44,850 nt of DNA, taken from Symbiodinium natans (taxonomy: Eukaryota; Sar; Dinophyceae; Suessiales; Symbiodiniaceae). Within the stretch, counting starts at the first letter, position 1; every line of letters begins with the position of its first letter. Shown here piece after piece: positions 32,196 through 41,843 of the stretch. The stretch covers positions 656,463 through 701,312 of the forward strand of contig CAJNDS010002076.1 of NCBI GenBank assembly GCA_905221605.1. Direction: 5' to 3'. Under the pieces are notes generated by a model, which had not been told where the DNA came from, ran no database searches, and was given only the letters and a program-made list of their open reading frames with translations. The translations under genes were made by a program, and so were the position numbers.

Positions 32196-32657
32196 GTGAG
32201 AACCATCAGAGCGTGGCATCCTAACGGGTTTTGCTGGAATTGTTCACATGATAAATACATCGTGCCGTTGCCAGGAGGAGACCGTGCTGAGGGGCAGCGA
32301 TGCTTTTCAACAGCGCAGCGCCCCAGGACGGTCTCCGGGATTTTCTCAAGCTGCGGTGGGGGGGAGGGCGGCAACGCTTTGCATACTCTTTTGGGCCTTT
32401 CAAAGTTTGAGTCTGAACATATCGGGACAAGGGCTGCAGAGCTTGAGATTGTCCGGATGTGCGGCTTTGGACAGTTCAGTCAGTTCAGTGCGCATACCCT
32501 AGGCTTTGTCGCGTGCTGTCCAGGCTACACCCAACTGGACAATCTCCAGCCAGAGGGTGTCAAAGGTGCGCGGCAGCTTGAGAGCAACATGCGGTTAAGC
32601 GGATCTTCCACTTATCCTCGATCTCGTCAGGTCGGCCGAAACCTCCATCACAGCTGA
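32196..32657 (+). CDS. Hypothetical plus-strand ORF
   Basis: A 153-codon frame with a coding-like C-terminal part (GYTQLDNLQPEGVKGARQLE). It may include a further exon of the 31-34 kb gene; as a whole ORF it is not convincing. Confidence 0.25.
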   Translation: MRTIRAWHPNGFCWNCSHDKYIVPLPGGDRAEGQRCFSTAQRPRTVSGIFSSCGGGEGGNALHTLLGLSKFESEHIGTRAAELEIVRMCGFGQFSQFSAHTLGFVACCPGYTQLDNLQPEGVKGARQLESNMRLSGSSTYPRSRQVGRNLHHS

Positions 32658-32920
32658 TGCCTCAGTAAATCGCTCTGTTTTGAAGTCCGTGCCGTGGCAC
32701 ACGCTGAGCATTGTGTCATTGTGGACAAGTTGTGCTGCTGCTGCACAGACTGCCTTGCTTTGCAGGGGCCCTTGTAGTTTCGCAGGGCTGTGATCGCGCT
32801 ATGCGATCTTTAACGAGGTCATCGCGCTCTCCTCAAGTGCAGTAATTAGAGGATACAGCCTCCCTGCGAAGCCACTATGAGGCTGTTGGAGACTGCCGGC
32901 TCTGAGGACGAGGTTTGGAG

Positions 32921-32941
32921 GGAGAGAGAGAGAGAGAGAGA
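32921..32941. repeat. GA microsatellite
   Basis: Ten GA copies. Confidence 0.95.
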
Positions 32942-33161
32942 GTTGAGAAACAAGCATATGTATCACCATTCACCCAACAGACCCGCAGCAGGAACACAGG
33001 GCAATGTCCCTATGAAGGAACACCACTTGTCAGGCACTCTAATAAGCTCGGGAGGTGGGGTTGGGGGAAACTTCGCAGTGCCTGTTCCGGGAGTTTTCAC
33101 GTGAGACCGGACTTCGGGCGCGCCAGCGCGCGGGGGCCTTCGGGCCTTCCAGCCCAGCAGC

Positions 33162-33221
33162 AGAAGAAGAAGAAGAAGAAGAAGAAGAAGAAGAAGAAGA
33201 AGAAGAAGAAGAAGAAGAAGA
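33162..33221 (+). repeat. AAG trinucleotide microsatellite
   Basis: About 20 copies of AAG. The overlapping poly-K, poly-E, poly-S and poly-F frames are artefacts unless the tract is exonic, which I cannot show. Confidence 0.95.
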
Positions 33222-33550
33222 GAGAGGCAGCCGCGCCAAAGGCGGGATTGTCGGGACGTTTCGGGTTACGGTTGAGTTTCAGCCAGAAGCAAGTTATAAG
33301 CAAGAAGCACACGGCTTACTAATTTTGCAATTCTGAACATCTTTGGGCTCATGGCTTTGCCTTCTCCAGGCTTCTTCTGCTGAGTCTTCTGGATCCGAGC
33401 AGGAGGGGGCCATGCTGGATTCTCGATCCTACTCCTTGAAATGTCCTTCTATTCATTCTGACAATGTCCTTGCGTGCAAGTAGGGTAGAATCGAACCTCA
33501 GAGGCTTGATTACTGTGGACGTCTTGTGCTGCTCTTTTCTTGTTTTGCAG

Positions 33551-33654
33551 GCCATGGGCGCGTCACCGCGGTTGCAGAGTCCCAAGATACGTTGTCCACT
33601 TGGACAATCCCTGGAGAAGCGGAAGCCTGTAGTTTGGTCGGTGTCACAAGCAGG
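33551..33654 (+). CDS. Plus-strand exon
   Basis: After the strong acceptor TTGTTTTGCAG it reads HGRVTAVAESQDTLSTWTIP then GEAEACSLVGVTS; the frame closes at 33694. The donor is probably GTGTGC near 33654. The family is not recognised. Confidence 0.5.
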
Positions 33655-33740
33655 GTGTGCGGGAAAGATCACGCGAGCGGGGATCCCTCTAGCTAGAAAT
33701 GATTCAACATTGATCGCAACCTGCTCTTGCCCCGTTCCAG

Positions 33741-33812
33741 GCCCATACAGGGCCCGCAGAATGCACCGACGTCCAAGCGCAGAAGATTGGCGCTTGGAGG
33801 CTGGACTTACAG
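33741..33812 (+). CDS. Plus-strand exon, 24 codons, phase 0
   Basis: Between GTTCCAG and GTTCAG. It reads AHTGPAECTDVQAQKIGAWR then LDLQ. The next coding stretch begins only 13 bp downstream in another frame, which is discussed in the findings. Confidence 0.5.
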
Positions 33813-33825
33813 GTTCAGGAGTCAG

Positions 33826-33977
33826 GGTTCCAGGGGTGTGGACGATGATGCAGCTGCCCCACCAGAAGCAACGGAAGTCCACCATGCCACTGTCCCGCGG
33901 GAGAGCGATGCAGAGATGGCACTCGTCGCACCACCTCGGCGCGGCCAGCAGCCCTTCATGTGGATGCCCCAACATCA
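33826..33977 (+). CDS. Plus-strand exon, acidic, with GTAAGG donor
   Basis: After AGTCAG it reads GSRGVDDDAAAPPEATEVHH then ATVPRESDAEMALVAPPRRG and ends PFMWMPQH before GTAAGG. The charged composition and near-consensus donor support it. The opposite strand carries a longer uninterrupted frame (33349-34002) with poor composition, which I regard as a shadow. Confidence 0.5.
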
Positions 33978-34482
33978 GTAAGGGCGTTGCCGAATGCCGC
34001 ACCAGAAGGCAAGGCGTGTGCTACGAGGACGACCACTCTAGCTCATTCGGGTCCAGAATGTCCAGTCCGTTGGGGGGGTGCCATAGCATCTCGAGTCTAG
34101 GGGGTGCATAGGGGGTTGCAAGGGAGACGGTGGTTGAAAGCAAAACAGTGGCAAGGGGACGGGGCAAGGGGATGGGGGTGGGGACGGGGGGTGGGGAAGG
34201 GGGATGGGGAAGGGGTACGCTAGTGAGTTTGGCAAGCAGAAGAGGGCGCGCATTTAAGTGCTTTGCATCTGAAGCCTCAGCCCTCGGGTGCTTCGGAAGA
34301 TGGCCGGACTCTTAAACGAATAAAGCCTTAGAACTCACCGCTGCTCCTGCTGATGTTCAATTGTTATTGGGTCGCATCTTGCAGTTGCAGATCAGCATGT
34401 TTTCACACAAGACTGTACAGTCGTAGTTGCAATGACAACCTGCCAAAACCAGCTTCGACAGCCGAAGACCAGTGCATCGCAG

Positions 34483-34543
34483 GTGATGGTGCTATGCCAT
34501 CGAGCAGAGGCAGCGGAGGTTCGGGCCATTCTCCTGCGAGGGA
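34483..34543 (+). CDS. Ankyrin-like exon
   Basis: Between ATCGCAG and the donor GTGAGG. It reads VMVLCHRAEAAEVRAILLRG. The pattern A...AEVRAILLRG matches an ankyrin second helix, like the exons at 3-15 kb. Confidence 0.5.
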
Positions 34544-34559
34544 GTGAGGGAAGGAGGGA

Positions 34560-35540
34560 GGGAGATACAGAGATCCCTTAAGCTGGAGACGTAGGGTCTG
34601 AGCGTTTGTTGTGCATCGCCAGCTGCGCACAGGAGATGTAGTCGTGGACTTCTTCTGAGATCGATGTCCAGCTTGACCGAAAAACTCCGGGTGGTGAGAG
34701 TTGCCTGACAAGGGGGCATGCTCAATCTGCACATTTGCCCGACCTGGATTCATGGGCCCAAAACTGGGTTCACTCACCAAACCAGCGACCGGTTTCGCCA
34801 AAACATTAGCTACACCAAGACTCTTCAAGCTTGCGCAGCACAACTTTTCACACCCTAGCCTTTGTGGGTTAACCAGGTTGGGTTGAGGCTGGTGAAGGTC
34901 TAGGGGGTAAGGCCAATAAGAGTTTCAAAAGTTAATGTTGCACTGGCCTTTAGTAGAGGGCCCCGCGAACGGAGTGGGAGCCCGTGGAACCATCCTAAAC
35001 GCATGAAAAGTTCAGGTTGAATTTTGAGTGCTTGGGCGGCCTCAGGAGCAAACCCCAAACACTTGACTTAACTTTAAGCCCTCAACACAAACCTAAACCA
35101 CAGATCCAAAAAAACTGGTTGTTATAGCGGGTAGTAACCCAAACAAACTGCGGTCGAAGAATGATTTGGGAAAATTTGTGAGTACAGACGGCAGAAATAC
35201 TAAAGCCAGTGCAAGATTACGGTGTTACGGTTGATCTTCTTGAGCCTCTGTGTGTCAGGTTTGGGCTTCATCAGGGTGGGTAGCCAAACAGCATCAACTC
35301 ACTGGGGGTTGGGAGAGTGATATTATGAGATTTATTGAGATGCGGGGCTGTGAAGAAGCAGAAGGCCCGAAATTTGGTGAGGAAGGTGACAATGCGCAGA
35401 CCTGGCAAGGTACACATGATTAAGCACGAACCTTGAAGAGAAACCTGCAACAGGTGGACTATGGTCGACTAGAGAACGTTCCAGTTGAGGGGCACGCCAT
35501 GACATGCCGGCTCAAAGCGAGTAAACCAAGCTCAAATGTA
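34560..35540. other. No supported gene; upstream region of the TIR-like gene
   Basis: No exon was recognised. It contains degenerate telomere-like words around 35040-35110. The promoter of the downstream gene should lie here, but no recognisable element was seen. Confidence 0.4.
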
Positions 35541-35548
35541 CACGCATC

Positions 35549-37486
35549 ATGGGAAACAAGTGCGGCCACTGCGATGGCGAGCATAGTGACCCGGCACCCT
35601 GCAATGCCCAGCCGAGCCGTGCCAATGCCCTGACGCAGACGGAGCATGGAGCGGCTTGGTCAGACGGTGAAGACGGCGACGGTGAGCCCGAGCCCCGGGC
35701 AGCCCTGGGCCTGCAGGGCGCCGTCTCCCAAACGCTTCCACCTCGTTTGAGCCAGTTGAGCGCAGCCGGCCGGCTAGAGGTGCTGGAGAGAGCCGGCACG
35801 CTGGATGTGGACTTCGAGCTCCTGCGTGCGGTGCCCATGCGCAGCTGCCCTCAAAGGGCAGGCAGGATTTGGTCCAAGAATCCCGCAGACATCACGCATG
35901 CCAAGCGGGTTGAGTTGTCCGAGATGTCAGAAGAAGCAAAGTCATTTGACGTCTTCATTTCGCACTGCTGGTCATCTTCGGGGCATTCGAAGTTTCTGTA
36001 CCTACTTCTGAGAGAAGGCACTTCGCTAGCGCTGCTAATCTGGTGCGTGTTTGCCGTTATCGCCATGCTGCTTTGCTCGGCTGAAGTCCTCCCAATGCCC
36101 GCAGACTATGTCATCAAGATCCTTAACTTTCGTGATCCCGCACCTTTCGGCTTTTGGGTGTTCGGTCCAAGCCTGGGTGCCATGGCTGTCGGGCTAGCAC
36201 TGACACCCTACCTGCCATCGAGGAACCTGGCCAGGTGCTTCGTGGACGTGGTTAGCATCAATCAGGCGTGGTGTGATTTGTAAACCCATTGGCTTGCCGT
36301 GACTCTCCTAGCATGTTCGCCCTCAGCCCTATAGATTCCCCACACATCCTTGAGGAGCTGATGAAGCGTGGGATCTACAGCACACTCCTGCCGCGCTTGC
36401 TTCGTGCTGTGGAGACATTCTAGTCTTCTGTGTCCACTTGTGTGCGCATACGTCACTTTGGGTGAGCATGCCTTTTAGGCGTGCAGGCTATCATTATTGA
36501 GCATCGTGGAAAAGTTCTATTCTTTTCTGCCACTGGCTGTGCTTGCAAATCAAGGGCAAGTACAGTTCAACACAACTCAGATCTACAGCATTGGCAGCTT
36601 TCTCAGTGTGTCTCGAGAGTTGCTGGTGCTGTGGTCGCCGCCGTACTTATCAAGACTCTGGTGTGTGTGCCTGGAGAGCAGGGAACGCTGTTCATAGCTG
36701 TTCATGCCATAGATGTCTAACTCAACCCTTCAAGTAATTGCTGCCATCCTCATAGCTTTGCCACCTTCAGTGAGACTTCCTGTCAGCTCTTTTCCTGTCA
36801 GGTGTTCGAGTTGGCAGCATATCGCCATGCAAACCCACATGGTAAGATCACCTTGGTCCCGCTGTTCATGGCAAGCGTCATCTTGCTGCTGTTCTTTAGT
36901 ATGTTCGCCCTCGGCGGGGCGGTAATGGCCGGAATTCACTTTGGCACTGCCGATCCTGCAGGAAACCTGGGCTACTTAGGGCTTCTATTTGCAGTGCTGT
37001 GCTCTCCTGTGAGATGGGCTGCGCACATCATACGCAAAAACGTCCACCAAAAGAAGATACTCCTGCAAAACCTGCAGCAGCACAAGCTCAGCAACAGCCT
37101 CTGCCGCATGGACTTTGACCGCAGCTATGTGTACAAGGCCATCACTGCCTGGTGCGGCAGCACCACAAGGTTTGAGGAATATGTGCAGGGGCCCTTGCAA
37201 TTCGAGCTGGCTGGGGACACTCACCGGCTCAGGCTACCGTTGAGGTTCATGCTGCGAATTTCTCCTTCCTGTCATCAGTGTTGGCATTGAAGAGGTCCTG
37301 AGCCTTGGGATTGCTGGTGCTCCTATCGAATGTCTTCTCTGCCAGCTGCTGGGCCAGTCCTTGGCTTCGAATATCTTGTGGGGCAGCACTTCCATCATCC
37401 TGTTCGTCTGGCTGTGTGAGCTCCTCTCCAGCCCGGGCTTGGAGTTTTTCGCAGCATGCGCGTTCGCCTGGGCCATGAGTCGATAA
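35549..37486 (+). CDS. TIR-like membrane protein, four exons, N-terminal acylation signal
   Basis: Exons 35549-36267, 36327-36380, 36589-36664 and 36802-37486 join in phase; introns 1 and 3 are GT-AG. The protein starts MGNKC, a likely N-myristoylation (Gly2) and palmitoylation (Cys5) signal, followed by a cysteine/acidic N-terminus. At about residue 132 it has FDVFISHCW, like TIR box 1. It then has two hydrophobic segments (LALLIWCVFAVIAML and FWVFGPSLGAMAVGLAL), then CFVDVVSINQ, HILEELMKRGIYS and SRLWCVFELAAYRHANPHGK, which resemble later TIR strands and helices. Further membrane segments follow (MASVILLLFFSMFALGGAVM and LLFAVLCSP). The family is common in dinoflagellates to my knowledge; TIR domains act in signalling or NAD cleavage. 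The last exon changes frame near 37261-37268, so this copy may be a pseudogene or contain an error. Confidence 0.75.
36268..36326 (+). other. Intron 1 of the TIR-like gene, 59 bp, GT-AG
   Basis: It begins GTGGTG and ends CCTCAG. Removal joins ..SINQA to PIDSPHILEELM in phase. It is unusually short for this window. Confidence 0.65.
36381..36588 (+). other. Intron 2 of the TIR-like gene, bounded by an 11-bp direct repeat
   Basis: GATCTACAGCA occurs at 36372-36382 and again at 36580-36590. Excising one copy plus the intervening sequence (208 bp) restores RGIYSIGSF whichever offset within the repeat is used. No offset gives a GT-AG intron. Confidence 0.7.
36665..36801 (+). other. Intron 3 of the TIR-like gene, 137 bp, GT-AG
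   Basis: It begins GTGTGC and ends TGTCAG. Removal joins SRLWC to VFELAAY in phase. Confidence 0.75.
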
Positions 37487-37559
37487 AAGTGGGCCTAACA
37501 GGTAGCGCAGGTCTGGAGAGAACAGCGTCCGCCCAAGGCGGAAGAGGCTGGTCTCCGAC

Positions 37560-38980
37560 ACCGTATGCGAGAAGTCCGGGTATCACCAAAAAGCCCATCT
37601 CGGGGTTTCCGAAAATAGGGGTACCCTTTTTTGGGGGTGTCTTAAGGGGATTCTGCACTATTTGGGGTATGATTGGGGTACCCCCGTTTTGGGGGAAATG
37701 CCCATCTACAGAAGCTGTAAGAACAGTCGCCAGTCTCAGGTCCTGCAGTGAGGTCCAGGCTGTGAGACTTCGGGGAAGTAATAAAGTTCACGGGCATTCA
37801 CCTAAAAATGGGAGGGAAGACTTGAGTTTCCGCGCGGCAGACATGCAGACACTCCCACGAGAGACTTGACTAGACACACCTAAAGGTCCGAGAGGTCTGA
37901 TTGTCTCAATGCGAGGGTGTTTGCATATATAAAAAGGATTTATGATAAGGAATTTCTTTCTATGTATATATATATATATGTATTTATTTATTCATATACT
38001 TATATATTTAGAAACATATGCATTCCATCTTTCATATGGTGGTGGATGAATTCAATTGTTAATTAAATTCCACGTGGGGTTCTTAATTGTAAACGCTTGC
38101 GCGCGCCGCCTCGGCAGCCGGGCCGGCCCCAGGGGGGGGTGGGGGTTGGGGGGGGGTGCGGAGTGGGTTTTGACGCACTCCCCCTGTAGGACCGACAGGC
38201 GGGACCCTCCACGGCATCGGTTTGCAGCTCCTCCAAGCAATTGGGGGGGGTCCCACAGTGCGGGGGGGGGGGCGGGGAGGGGGGTGGCGTCAGAAAGTTT
38301 TGCATGGGGGGAAGGGTTGGGTTAGGGGGAAGGAGGCCCGATCCGGGTCTTCTTGTTCCAGACGCTTCTCGGCAGGAAGCCGAGGCGAATTTGGTGCAAA
38401 ATTGAGCAGCCTTGTTTCACTTCATGTAGAGACGTGATCATTGGAAGTCGGGCGTATCATTTTCGAATTTTCTCCGCAGGGCGTGTTTGCGTAGGCCTCG
38501 CGTAGGCATGTCGACGAACCATGAGCATGTCGCTCCGCATGGGTTGTCGCGGGTCCCTTAGGGCACAGTTGCGTTGTTCGCGTCATGTTCTGCACCTTGC
38601 AGCAGCGCACTTTCCTTGGGCTCATAGCTTGCCATATAGCCAAAGTCAACAACAGTGAGTGTAAGACAAAGGAGTGAGGATTGTAATTAATACCGACTGC
38701 AGCTGGACGAGTGTGCAAATGGGTCGTTTAGCATGTAGGGTGTAGGGAGGAGGGTCAAAGGGGGGGCGGTGGGCAACTCAATAACCCTTAAGCATTCCCC
38801 AGCATTCCGCAAGCTTGCCTGAGGTTAGCCTGCCCCCCCCCCTCCCCGGCAGCGCACGTCACGTGTGGATTCCCAGATCTTCCAACCTAACTTTCCCGAA
38901 CATACCTTACGCCAGAAGACTAATCCCATCTAATCCCCCAAACCCTGAACCCTGAACCATATAGACCCTTACTTGAGCTA
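37560..38980. other. Intergenic stretch with AT-rich island and GGTACC repeats
   Basis: No gene is supported. It holds two GGGGTACCC palindromes 57 bp apart (37618 and 37675), an AT-rich island at 37920-38095 with a TA microsatellite at 37962-37979, G-rich passages at 38132-38290 and telomere-like words at 38938-38960. A possible tiny coding piece at 38375 (EAEANLVQN) is too short to call. Confidence 0.5.
37920..38095. other. AT-rich island with TA microsatellite
   Basis: About 175 bp is strongly AT-rich, in contrast to the GC-rich flanks, including nine TA copies at 37962-37979. It lies between the TIR-like and membrane-protein genes and could be regulatory or structural; nothing specific is recognised. 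Confidence 0.8.
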
Positions 38981-39006
38981 TTTTGGAAAACATTGGTTGT
39001 CGGGTG

Positions 39007-41843
39007 ATGGCAGATCTCCTGTTCCTGCGTGCAACTGATCGGATTAGTCACGGGATGTTGGCAGCCCTTTGTACACGAAGACTACGCCTCGTGGGGTCTT
39101 TGGCGTTTCTGTTCGCATCCCTGACCCTTCTGACCAATGAAACGATGACACTGGAGAGAGTTGACTTTAGTGAAGACCTGAAAGTCGGATCAGCACTGTC
39201 GAAGCCTGACGACTTGCCACTCTGCAAAATGGAGCCAGCTCTGTGCAACAGGGAAGGCCTGACGAAGCTTCAGAAGCAACAGCTGGCAGCAGCCTCCAGG
39301 ATGCGCAGGACCATTTTGGCCATGGGTCTTGCGGGTGGTGCGACACTTGCAAAATGTGCAATAGCATGTTTCCTGATTGGCCTCTTGCTTCAGTTCCTCA
39401 TAGCTGGCCGGCAGCTTCAGCAGGTTTCGCCGCCTCCGTCTTTCTGTGCTTCCAAATCACCGCAAGGTCTGGCAAGTACATCACATTTGCTTTCCTGGAA
39501 GCTTGATCGTTTTTGCCGTTGGTGGTGGTTTCCCTTCGAGCTTACGTGCCCCATGGTCTCCATGAAGCTCTTTGTGCTCGCTTTGCTTTTCATCCATTTC
39601 CACGTCCTCATGGTGCCAAGACCCGGGGTGTTAGCTGCGCCAGAGCTTGTTGGCATTATGAAGCGCCACCCGCCGAGCCCCTACCCCATGTTACCATTCA
39701 CCGAGTGGCTGCTACCAGGGCTCTCACCGGAGACCGCAAAGAGTTGGATGGAGAGCCTGTGTCAGCTGCGATCCCGGATGATCCTGTGCTGGTTTGGTTT
39801 CTTGCTTCTGCCCAACTGGAGCCACAGGGCACACATCAACAAAGGCCTTCAAGTGGCACACGGCTTGCTGTACGGCTATGGCGCGTTGATTTATGCCTTC
39901 TTTGCTGCAATTCATTACGCATACACGAAAAAGCATTCTGACTACGGTGGAATCGTTTCCGTCCTCGCTGCCATCTTTGCAGTGCCATTTCTGGAGACGA
40001 ACCCTATGGCTGGATCGTGGTTGAGAAAGTTCCTCATCATCAACGCTGTGATTCCCATTTATCTCTTTGCAGGCATTTGCAAAGTGCGATACCTAGGACC
40101 AGGGTTTTGGTCAAGCGCCGTGTTGAGGGTACCCGGAATGTTTGCAAAGCCCAGAACCAAAAGGACTACGAAACAAGCTGGGTCAATCCTGTGCCAACCA
40201 TGTCAAGTAGCACTTCTTGGGGTGTCTGGATGCACAATGATGTACAGGGTCAAAGGGTTAAACCGGCTGCCCACATTCGATTCACTCGAATGAAGGATTG
40301 GCCACTTGCTTCTCGGGAAGCTGGTTGACGACAGGCGTCATGGATCGCTCCCATGGGTGACCCATCCTGGCTTTGGGGTTCAGGGCTGGGATTCTGCATG
40401 AAAGGGCGATTTATGGTGATGAAGAAGCAGGGTCTTGATCCGCATAGGTACAGCTTCGTTCCATGGCTCAACAAATGGCTGGCATCCACTCCGCCCCTGA
40501 TCGGCACTGAACCCTGGACGTGCAACTCGGTAGCTTAGTAATGAAGTCGGTCTAACACATTGTTCCTCTGTCTTGATGTTTTGGATGTCGGTCCTTTTCC
40601 GCGCCACCCCGCGCAGAATGATACCTTTACTCGCCTTACTCTTCGGTCGTTCCTGGGAAAGCTGGAGGTCTGCTCCTTTCATGGTTCACGATGTTCTTCG
40701 AGATTATCTGGCCGGTCCTGTGCATTGCCGAAATGCGTCCGGATGGGCAAAGCCCCATCTGCTTGATGTTCCTAGTGAACGTCCCTAGCTTCAATGGAAT
40801 GTGCGTTCCTTTATGTTCCTTCTTCTTCACCATGAGGGTCTGAGAGTTCTCTAGGAGACCTAGGTTGCAGTCTTCCACGTGATGGTCTTCTTTCAACTTG
40901 GGCCGAACTGGATTGTCCAGCTTCTGGTGGTTCTTCTGGCTTGCGACCCCCTTTCCTGCATCCTTCGAAGTGATGCCAAGGAGGCCAGCCGTCCTGCCTC
41001 GTTGGGTCATGTATCCTCGGATTGTGGTTATAAAGGTGCTTCCGGGGTTCAAGGGGTCCTTTTTCATACATCCCTTCCCACAATAGCTATACAAGGTCCA
41101 GGGTGTGATAGATCTGATGTTTTGGTCCTCGAGGCGGCCACCGGTTGGACGCCTACCTCTGGCGATTGCATGCGAGCAGTACTCGGCTTCTTCATGATGG
41201 GGGCTTGGTTCGCACCTGCGACCGCAAAAAAAAAGTAACGCCTGGCATTTTTAAGAGCTACACGAAGAGGCTGAACGGACACAAGGCACGCAACCTCCCG
41301 GTGACAGTCTCAGCTGTTGTCCCCGACTTGTCCGTTGAACAACCTTTGGGTGTCGGTCGGATTTCCTTGCTTTTGTTTCTTTTTCCTGGCCTTAACAAGC
41401 AACAGCTACAAAGCCATAAGCCCTGGACCCTAACTACGAAGCCCTCAAACCCAAGAAACACCTTGTTTTTGTCCCATCCAACTATCCAACATCTGTCGTG
41501 TTGGCGTCTATAGCTGGAGCACGGCAACTTGACACAGATCAGATTCATCTAAATCATTCTTACCGGCAGAAAGCCCAAGGTACCTCAGCTGTGGTCCGAC
41601 TTCGCGCATCTGAGCGGAAGGCATCCCTGGAACAGGAATCACGAGCCTTACTTGCCGGTACCAGAGATGGATATGTTCAGCCCAGCCAGCAAGAGATCAA
41701 ATTACGTGGCCAGCTGCGGCTGCGTTGTTCTGCTCATCGTGCTCCTGCTGGCGAAGGTCCGAGCTGACATGGCTTCGCCTTGCACAAGAAGGCCAAAGAC
41801 AGCGAGTAAACATTCTTGCGAGCCACAAGTGCAGCGTGCCTGA
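39007..41843 (+). CDS. Multi-pass membrane protein, distantly HTTM-like
   Basis: A long first exon runs from the ATG at 39007 (MADLLFLRATDRISHGMLAA) to 40293 or a donor before it. It has hydrophobic segments LVGSLAFLFASLTLL, ATLAKCAIACFLIGLLLQFL, MKLFVLALLFIHFHVLMV, MILCWFGFLLLPNW, GLLYGYGALIYAFFAAIHYA and FLIINAVIPIYLFAGICKVR. Later pieces in coding-like frames are 40353-40500 (WLWGSGLGFCMKGRFMVMKK), 40871-40970 (FHVMVFFQLGPNWIVQLLVV) and 41641-41843 (MDMFSPASKR, then SCGCVVLLIVLLLAKVRA). The sequence YLFAGICKVRYLG, the later HVMVFFQLGPNW and the PEMDMFSP piece recall HTTM proteins (bacterial and VKGC-type horizontally transferred transmembrane domains), which also have a lone F-AG-x-K motif. 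This is my reading by eye only. Around 39420-39505 two frames are both membrane-like, so an intron or frameshift may be present. Confidence 0.5.
40871..40970 (+). CDS. Probable later exon of the membrane protein
   Basis: After GTTGCAG it reads FHVMVFFQLGPNWIVQLLVV then LLACDPLSCILR, a membrane helix with a G-P-N-W feature. The donor is probably GTGATG at 40970. Its strongly hydrophobic pattern and position fit the gene upstream. Confidence 0.45.
41641..41843 (+). CDS. Possible terminal exon of the membrane protein
   Basis: Reads YLPVPEMDMFSPASKRSNYV then ASCGCVVLLIVLLLAKVRAD and stops after 24 more residues. It has one clear hydrophobic segment; the 5' splice site is uncertain. It may belong to the upstream gene or be separate. 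Confidence 0.35.

Noticed and set aside
32960-33336. Lysine- or glutamate-rich proteins over the AAG tract
   Set aside because: The frames exist only because of the trinucleotide repeat; no flanking coding support.
33480-33500. tRNA T-arm-like motif (ATCGAACC on the plus strand)
   Set aside because: The flanking bases do not form a T-arm stem and no anticodon arm is found.
33349-34002. 217-codon minus-strand ORF
   Set aside because: It lies opposite better plus-strand exons (33551, 33741, 33826) with good splice sites and looks like their shadow.
33464-34111. 215-codon plus-strand ORF
   Set aside because: It is in a different frame from the charged, splice-bounded coding segments in the same place, and its composition is poor.
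40636-41094. 152-codon minus-strand ORF with polyprotein-like look
   Set aside because: No reverse transcriptase, integrase or other motif; it overlaps the plus-strand membrane-protein exons.
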